64,000 nucleotides of DNA, from the IMG/VR virus record IMGVR_UViG_3300035698_012959, positions 1 to 64,000 of that record. One strand, given 5' to 3'. Position numbers and translations under genes: made by a program. Under the pieces are notes generated by a model, which made no database searches, was not told the DNA's origin, and was given only the letters and a program-made list of their open reading frames with translations. The DNA comes from a virus. Below, piece after piece: positions 58,845-64,000 of the stretch (within the stretch, counting starts at the first letter, position 1; each line of letters opens with the position of its first letter).

Positions 58845-59969
58845 ATGATAAAAAAGAAAAACAAAACTAATGATCTTTTAAAAGAAGCAATTGCTGACGC
58901 TCAAAGAATCAAACAAACAGCATTAGAAAATGCTAAAATGGTAATAGAAGAAAGCCTATCACCAAAAATCAAAAAAATCCTTTCAGAAAAACTGAATGAG
59001 ATGGCAGATGATGATCTTGATGAAGGTATGTATGATTCCGATGAAGATTTAGACATTGATGAAATTCTTAGAGAATTAGAAGAAGATGATCTTAATGAAA
59101 ATGAAGATTTAGACGAAGCCGCTGGTGATGATGAAGATAAACCAAAGCCAAAAGCAAAACCTAAAACTGACGATAAACCAAAACCAAAACCAAAGGCCAA
59201 GCCGAAATCAGAAGATGATGACGATGATGACGAGGATGATGATGAAGGATTCGGTGATGATGACGATGATGATCTAGGTGTTGAAGATGATATGTCTGAC
59301 GGTGATGGTGATTTAGGTGGTGAAGAGCAAGACGTTAAAGATATGAGTGCATCTGAATTATCAGAGTTAATTACATCAATTATACAAGGTGTAATGGGGA
59401 CCGGTGAGGAAGATGGATTAGGTGGAAGTGATATTGGACCTATTGGAGCCGAAGATGGATTAGATTCAGGTAGGGATGATATTGGATTTGGTGATGATAT
59501 GGAAGGTGAAGAAGACGATATTGACATTAGTGAAGATGAGTATGGAATTGAAGAAGACGAAGATGATATGGTTTACGAATCATTGAAACAAATTAATAAA
59601 TTACGTGAAGAGTTAAAAGAAACTAATTTATTAAATTCTAAATTACTATACATGAATAAGGTGTTTGCAGGTCAACAATTAAATGAGCAAGAAAAGATTG
59701 GTGTGATGAAAGCATTTGATAAAGCTGATTCAGTAAAGGAAGCAAAATTAATCTTTGAAACTATTCAAACTAGACCAAAAAGAAAAGAAACAGCAAATTC
59801 TAGAAATAGAAAAACAAAGTATAGAAGCACAGCAGGAAAAAGACAGATTAGAGAAGTTAAAGGCAGTGCTTCAAGCGTATTAGGTGGAAGTATGAGAAAA
59901 CCAATCGTTAAAGTTAACGAAACAGTTGCCAGATGGCAGAAATTGGCAGGATTAGATACATCAAAATAA
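58845..59969 (+). CDS. Prohead scaffold protein (gp22-like)
   Basis: Internal scaffold that guides capsid assembly and is then degraded. The N-terminal helix (AIADAQRIKQTALENAKMVIEES) and a very long Asp/Glu/Lys-rich middle (residues 58-245, with Pro-Lys repeats KPKPKAKPK) are typical. The C-terminal helices (INKLREELKETNLLNSKLLYMN) resemble gp22. The last 18 residues, VNETVARWQKLAGLDTSK, carry the R-x-Q-x-LAG motif found in several candidate cargo proteins. Lies just before the capsid gene, as in T4. Confidence 0.85.
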   Translation: MIKKKNKTNDLLKEAIADAQRIKQTALENAKMVIEESLSPKIKKILSEKLNEMADDDLDEGMYDSDEDLDIDEILRELEEDDLNENEDLDEAAGDDEDKPKPKAKPKTDDKPKPKPKAKPKSEDDDDDDEDDDEGFGDDDDDDLGVEDDMSDGDGDLGGEEQDVKDMSASELSELITSIIQGVMGTGEEDGLGGSDIGPIGAEDGLDSGRDDIGFGDDMEGEEDDIDISEDEYGIEEDEDDMVYESLKQINKLREELKETNLLNSKLLYMNKVFAGQQLNEQEKIGVMKAFDKADSVKEAKLIFETIQTRPKRKETANSRNRKTKYRSTAGKRQIREVKGSASSVLGGSMRKPIVKVNETVARWQKLAGLDTSK

Positions 59970-59997
59970 AAAAATAAATTAAACAATAAATATAAAA

Positions 59998-61593
59998 ATG
60001 AATTTAAAAACACTTTTAGAAAGTTCAAACCAAGAATTAGTAGCCAGTAAAAAGGAATCTAATGCACTTGTGAACAAATGGATATCTAGTGGATTACTAG
60101 AAGGTTTTTCTAATGATCATGATAGAAATAACATGGCCGTTATATTAGAAAACCAAACAAAAAGACTACTTAACGAAGCCAACGTAACAGGTGGTACAAG
60201 TAGCATGAATGGTGGAAACGGAGAGAATTGGGCAGGAGTAGCATTACCATTAGTACGAAGAGTATTTGGTGAGATAGTTGCAAAGGATTTCCTTTCAGTA
60301 CAACCAATGTCATTACCTGCAGGTCTAGTATTTTACCTAGATTTTAAGTATGGATCAACTAAATCTGGTAATACAGCTGGTGATTCATTATATGGTAACC
60401 AAGCTACTAATCACCCAAATGTTCAAGGGTTAGATGTAGATGGTGGATTGTATGGAGAGGGTAAATTTGGATATTCTCTAAATTTATCAAGTGGAAGTGC
60501 TTCACCTTCAGCAACATCTTCAGCTACGTGGAGTGATATTAATCATGATACTACATTCGACACAGCTAGTTTTAGCGTGATTAGTGTACCAACTAGCTCA
60601 ATGACCAGTTTAGATACTGATGTAATTAGAGCAATTACAGTAAGTTCAGCATCTGTACAGTACCCAGTAATGCAACAATTTACAAAATTGTCTGGTGGTA
60701 ATATTAATATAGTTATAAAAGCTACTGATATTGTAGATGCAAACACAGGATCATGGGTTGCTTTATATCCTAAAGCGACTTCTATGGAAAATAGAGGAGA
60801 TTTTGAAGATAGAACAGGAGATGATTTATCAATCCCATCTATTGATGTTAAACTAAAATCTGAAGCAATTGTTGCAAAAACTAGAAAGTTAAAAGCACAA
60901 TGGACACCGGAATTTAGTCAAGATTTAAATGCATACCACAACATTGATGGTGAAGCTGAATTAACAAGTATGTTAAGTAATTATATCGCTCTTGAAGTTG
61001 ATTTAGAATTACTAGATATGTTAAAGAATGATGCGGCAACAACAGGTTATTGGTCAGCAGTTAATAACGAACAATGGAATGGAGTAGATGGCTTTACTCA
61101 AACTACAGCAACCACAGGTGGTTTTTATAATACTCAAGGTGGATGGTTTTCTACATTAGGAACTGTGTTTCAACAAGTATCAAATAAGATACACCAAAAA
61201 ACACTGAAAGGTGGAGCGAGTTTCGCAGTAGTTTCTCCAGCAGTAGCAACAATTCTAGAATCAATTCCCGGATTTGCGGCTGATGGTGATGGTGAAAAAG
61301 CAGAATTTAATTTAGGTATATCTAAAATGGGTTCATTAAATAGTAGGTATAAGGTTTATAAAAATCCATACCAAACATCTAATGAAATATTAATGGGATA
61401 CAAAGGCGGACAATTCCTAGATACAGGAGCTGTTTATGCACCGTATATTCCCTTAATGATGACTCCATTAGTTTATGATCCTATCAACTTTACACCTAGA
61501 AAAGGTTTGCTTACTAGATATGCTAAGAAGATGGTAAGACCTGAATTTTATGGTAAAATATATGTTAAAGGATTAGAATCGTTAGGATATTAA
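59998..61593 (+). CDS. Major capsid protein (gp23-like)
   Basis: The N-terminal propeptide ends at RLLNE-ANVTGG, so cleavage after Glu60 (L-N-E before Ala) fits the T4-type rule and position (T4: after residue 65). Then come GENWAGVALPLVRRVFGEIVAKDFLSVQPMSLPAGLVFYLDFKYG (described over residues 74-118) and, near the C-terminus, PYIPLMMTPLVYDP and KGLLTRYAKKMVRPEFYG, all typical of gp23. Length 531 (T4 521). A strong terminator follows. Confidence 0.95.
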   Translation: MNLKTLLESSNQELVASKKESNALVNKWISSGLLEGFSNDHDRNNMAVILENQTKRLLNEANVTGGTSSMNGGNGENWAGVALPLVRRVFGEIVAKDFLSVQPMSLPAGLVFYLDFKYGSTKSGNTAGDSLYGNQATNHPNVQGLDVDGGLYGEGKFGYSLNLSSGSASPSATSSATWSDINHDTTFDTASFSVISVPTSSMTSLDTDVIRAITVSSASVQYPVMQQFTKLSGGNINIVIKATDIVDANTGSWVALYPKATSMENRGDFEDRTGDDLSIPSIDVKLKSEAIVAKTRKLKAQWTPEFSQDLNAYHNIDGEAELTSMLSNYIALEVDLELLDMLKNDAATTGYWSAVNNEQWNGVDGFTQTTATTGGFYNTQGGWFSTLGTVFQQVSNKIHQKTLKGGASFAVVSPAVATILESIPGFAADGDGEKAEFNLGISKMGSLNSRYKVYKNPYQTSNEILMGYKGGQFLDTGAVYAPYIPLMMTPLVYDPINFTPRKGLLTRYAKKMVRPEFYGKIYVKGLESLGY

Positions 61594-61619
61594 TACTAAC
61601 AATAGTATAATTTATTAAT

Positions 61620-61650
61620 GAAGGCCGAATCAATGATTCGGTCTTCTTTG
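61620..61650 (+). terminator. Terminator after the major capsid gene
   Basis: GAAGGCCGAATCA / TGATTCGGTCTTC makes a stem of about 13 bp with one wobble pair and a tiny loop, followed by TTTG. It lies 27 bases after the capsid stop. Confidence 0.8.
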
Positions 61651-61698
61651 TTACATACATAATAAATATGTGATATTTTAACTAATACTATATTTGTC

Positions 61699-61708
61699 GA
61701 TATTTATA
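61699..61708 (+). promoter_or_regulatory. Late promoter motif GATATTTATA
   Basis: Perfect consensus, 20 bases before the ATG at 61729, after the capsid terminator. Confidence 0.7.
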
Positions 61709-61728
61709 ATCAAAACAATAAGTAATAA

Positions 61729-62883
61729 ATGGCTAATATATCTATATACAACGGTACTTCTACTTTTACTTCCGGATCTACTCCATTTGGTTTTTATGAC
61801 GATGATGCCGCTTTCCAGTTAGATGCCGATAGAGTAGTAAAATGGTCTGCTTCCAGGTTAGGATGGCCCATAACTGACATTGAATTAAATAGTGGATCGT
61901 TTTATGCCGCATTTGAAGAATCAACTACAACATATGGTACTGAAGTACATCAATGGAAGATTAGAGAAAATTACTATTCACTTGAAGGAACAACCACATC
62001 AACTAACTTAAATAACAAAGTAATTACTCCTAGTTTAGGCTCATTACTTAGATTGTCTAAAACATATGGAGCTGAAGCAGGTTCCGGTGGGAATGTAACA
62101 TACCATAGTGGTAGTATAGTAACACAGCAAGGACAACAAACATATAACTTAAATGAATGGGCTCTAGCATCAGCATCATTAGCTCCAGGTGATAGTATAG
62201 AAATAAAAAAAGTATTCCACCAAAGTCCACCCGCTATTGTTAGATATTTTGACCCATATGCTGGTACTGGTACTGGTATTCAGTCATTATTAGAAACATT
62301 CAATTTTGGTTCATATTCACCTGGTATAAATTTTATGTTAATGCCTATATATTTTGATATCCAAAAGGTACAGGCTATTAAATTAAATGATGAAATCAGA
62401 AAATCAAATTATTCATTCGAACTAATAAATAATAACTTAAAAATATTTCCAATCCCAACACGCTCATCATTTATAAAGTTTGAATTTATTAAGGTATCAG
62501 AACGCGATAGTTCAATTAATAACAATCAAGGTTCTAATTTGATAACAGATGTATCTAATGTACCATATGAAAACCCTAATTACACAGATATAAATTCTAC
62601 AGGTAGGCAATGGATATTTCAATATACTTTAAGTATAATTAAAGAAATGTTAGCGTATATTAGAGGAAAATATAGTACAATTCCAATTCCTGGTAGTGAA
62701 GTAACATTAAACCAAAGTGATTTATTAACTGATGCTAGAAATGAAAAGGAAACTTTGATAGGATCATTAAGGGAAATGTTGGAGGATTCCTCACGAAATA
62801 AACAATTAGAAAAGAAAGATCAAGAAGAAGGATATTTAAAAAAAACACTTACTAATATACCTTTAGCAATTTACATAGGATAA
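61729..62883 (+). CDS. Neck protein (gp13-like)
   Basis: DADRVVKWSASRLGWPITDIELNSGSFYAAFEESTTTYG at residues 31-69 (given by position) corresponds to the conserved start of gp13-type neck proteins, and the C-terminal part contains RQWIFQYTLSIIKEMLAYIRGKYSTIPIPG. It joins head and tail with gp14. Length 384 versus 309 in T4. A new late unit begins here. Confidence 0.8.
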   Translation: MANISIYNGTSTFTSGSTPFGFYDDDAAFQLDADRVVKWSASRLGWPITDIELNSGSFYAAFEESTTTYGTEVHQWKIRENYYSLEGTTTSTNLNNKVITPSLGSLLRLSKTYGAEAGSGGNVTYHSGSIVTQQGQQTYNLNEWALASASLAPGDSIEIKKVFHQSPPAIVRYFDPYAGTGTGIQSLLETFNFGSYSPGINFMLMPIYFDIQKVQAIKLNDEIRKSNYSFELINNNLKIFPIPTRSSFIKFEFIKVSERDSSINNNQGSNLITDVSNVPYENPNYTDINSTGRQWIFQYTLSIIKEMLAYIRGKYSTIPIPGSEVTLNQSDLLTDARNEKETLIGSLREMLEDSSRNKQLEKKDQEEGYLKKTLTNIPLAIYIG

Positions 62884-62887
62884 TAAA

Positions 62888-63226
62888 ATGAGAAGACACA
62901 AAATAATGACATTACTGAAAGAACAATTTCAAATGTATTCGATTCAAGCTATACTTAAATGTAATGATAAAAAAAACGTTACAGAAATATACAATGAAAT
63001 AAGAGGGATTGAAGATATTGTAGTAGTTACAATTTTACCTAATGAGCAAATTAATGCTAAGAATAAAATTAGTAAAAATTACCATTATTCATTACTTAAA
63101 GTAAAGTTTGATGCTTCAGATCCCGAAGTTGAGATACATAAAATTAGAAAACTAATATCATCTGTATATGGTGTGCACAATTTTCTCCCACGAATGAAAA
63201 CTTTATCAAAAATTAGAAATTATTAA
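62888..63226 (+). CDS. Small neck-operon protein, 112 aa
   Basis: Alpha/beta pattern (YSIQAILKCNDKKNVTEIYNEI; IVVVTILPNEQI; YSLLKVKFDASD) like a ferredoxin-type fold with two beta-alpha-beta units. Found between gp13 and gp14 homologues in related phages by my recollection. Starts MRRHKIMTLLKEQ, with an L-K-E site. Function unknown, perhaps a head-completion factor. Confidence 0.55.
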   Translation: MRRHKIMTLLKEQFQMYSIQAILKCNDKKNVTEIYNEIRGIEDIVVVTILPNEQINAKNKISKNYHYSLLKVKFDASDPEVEIHKIRKLISSVYGVHNFLPRMKTLSKIRNY

Positions 63227-63229
63227 AAT

Positions 63230-63718
63230 ATGCCATTATTCGGTTCTTTCAGAGATATAAATTTATTCGAATCATTAAATAATGAGTTGTTAGGTAAAAT
63301 AATAGAACAGATGGTAGGATATTATAAAATTGATTTGGAAAAAACCCCAATTAATTTATATGGAGAATCATTAACTAAAATATACAATAATCCTATATTA
63401 GTAGAGTGTTTAATAGAAAGAAACCCACAATCAACAGAAACAAATGATTTTGGGGGGGACATTGAAAGAAAAATTAATGTTAAACTTTTAAGGAGTAAAT
63501 TAGTTGAAATTGATTTAGTTACTGAGCGAGGAGATATAATACTGTGGGAAGACAATTTTTACGAAGTCGATAATATTATTGAAGACCAACTTATAGTTGG
63601 GAAAAACCCTGATTATTCGTATGATCCTGACGTAGACAAACATGGAGGTAGCTTCTCTATTGTATTAGAATGTCATTACACTAGACCGGAAAAAGTGGGG
63701 ATAACAAAAAATAGATAA
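63230..63718 (+). CDS. Neck protein (gp14-like)
   Basis: LYGESLTKIYNNPILVECLIERNP and TERGDIILWEDNFYEVDNI match the two conserved segments of gp14-type neck proteins, in which an early strand pair and a GDxxxW/F-EV motif are diagnostic. 162 residues, shorter than T4 gp14 (256). Follows gp13 as in T4. Confidence 0.7.
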   Translation: MPLFGSFRDINLFESLNNELLGKIIEQMVGYYKIDLEKTPINLYGESLTKIYNNPILVECLIERNPQSTETNDFGGDIERKINVKLLRSKLVEIDLVTERGDIILWEDNFYEVDNIIEDQLIVGKNPDYSYDPDVDKHGGSFSIVLECHYTRPEKVGITKNR

Positions 63719-63721
63719 TTT

Positions 63722-64000
63722 ATGGAAGATAAAAGAATAAAACCATTATCACTGACTCCAGATGAGGCAGTGCAAAATAATATAAAACCAACCATTAAAG
63801 GTTCTAATAAAATTAGTAATAATAAAGGGAATGATTTATCTGTTTTAAGTAATGATTTACCTAAATTTAATGTTGGGTTCGAAGATATAGATGAAGCTAT
63901 TATGTATTATTTTGAAGAAAAAATACAACCATATATTACCCAAAATAATCAGAGAGTTAAAGTTCCTATAGTGTATGGTGATCCGGAAAAATGGGTTAGT
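63722..64000 (+). CDS. Partial structural protein at the right edge
   Basis: Starts at the ATG at 63722, three bases after the gp14-like stop, and stays open to the end of the window (93 residues). After a disordered start it reads VGFEDIDEAIMYYFEEKIQPYI and VKVPIVYGDPEKWVS, a combination I associate with a conserved structural protein next to the neck genes in marine T4-like phages. The rest is outside the window. Confidence 0.65.
   Translation, partial: MEDKRIKPLSLTPDEAVQNNIKPTIKGSNKISNNKGNDLSVLSNDLPKFNVGFEDIDEAIMYYFEEKIQPYITQNNQRVKVPIVYGDPEKWVS

Noticed and set aside
58901-59527. A 208-codon open frame on the minus strand, extremely Ser-rich
   Set aside because: It is the antisense of the Asp/Glu-rich scaffold gene; GAT/GAA codons read as ATC/TTC or TCA/TCT on the other strand. 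Composition explains it.

Overview
The window is part of the genome of a large, strongly AT-rich, T4-like contractile-tailed phage. The evidence is a recognisable chain of T4-type genes: late sigma factor, baseplate spike, gp25 and gp6, primase, terminase, portal, prohead protease, scaffold, major capsid protein and neck proteins. The host is most likely a member of the Bacteroidota. That is inference: start codons sit in A-rich leaders with almost no Shine-Dalgarno sequence, many small proteins look like those of flavobacterial and marine phages, and the tail carries Thr/Pro-rich adhesin-type proteins. I saw no tRNA gene, rRNA gene, CRISPR array or insertion sequence.

Layout. Positions 1-3827 are a leftward block of small early-type genes (zinc-ribbon proteins, a lipoprotein, unknowns). 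A divergent control region (3828-4074) separates it from a rightward block that fills the rest. 4075-8272: nucleotide and RNA metabolism (DHH phosphoesterase, thymidylate synthase, HD hydrolase). 8282-9202: late sigma factor. 9234-22087: baseplate and tail (spike, gp25, gp6, a 1437-residue tail protein). 22084-28888: tail-surface proteins with long Thr-Pro repeats and a von Willebrand A domain. 28903-33446: GIY-YIG nuclease, primase, RecB-like nuclease, P-loop kinase, nucleotidyltransferase, metalloprotease, HAD phosphatase. 33448-39373: small proteins, a SLOG protein, an FAD oxidoreductase and an ADP-ribosyltransferase-like protein. 39501-42825: a MoxR ATPase / unknown / VWA metallopeptidase-like operon. 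42887-49796: large candidate virion-internal proteins. 49851-64000: head module, with an intein in the terminase. No stretch longer than 300 bases lacks a gene.

Two sequence motifs appear to split expression. GTTTC-N4/5-TATATT(T/A)(A/G) lies before early and metabolic genes on both strands. GATATTTATA lies before almost every virion operon. The core of the second, TATTTATA, is the reverse complement of the T4 late promoter TATAAATA. It probably serves the gp55-like sigma factor encoded here.

The most interesting proposal is a cargo set. About a dozen proteins, most of them in operons with virion genes, share short amphipathic N-termini ending in L-x-E-type sites, like the capsid-targeting peptides of T4 internal proteins. 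Several also carry the motif R-x-Q-E/K-L-A-G, which recurs at the C-terminus of the scaffold, or KLREPG. Two members look enzymatic (an ADP-ribosyltransferase-like fold and an HExxH protease), suggesting effectors packaged in the head and injected with the DNA. Three loci look broken or recoded: a G7 frameshift in a zinc-ribbon gene, an A9 frameshift before a capsid-cargo-like tail, and two leftward ORFs in one frame separated only by a TAA.
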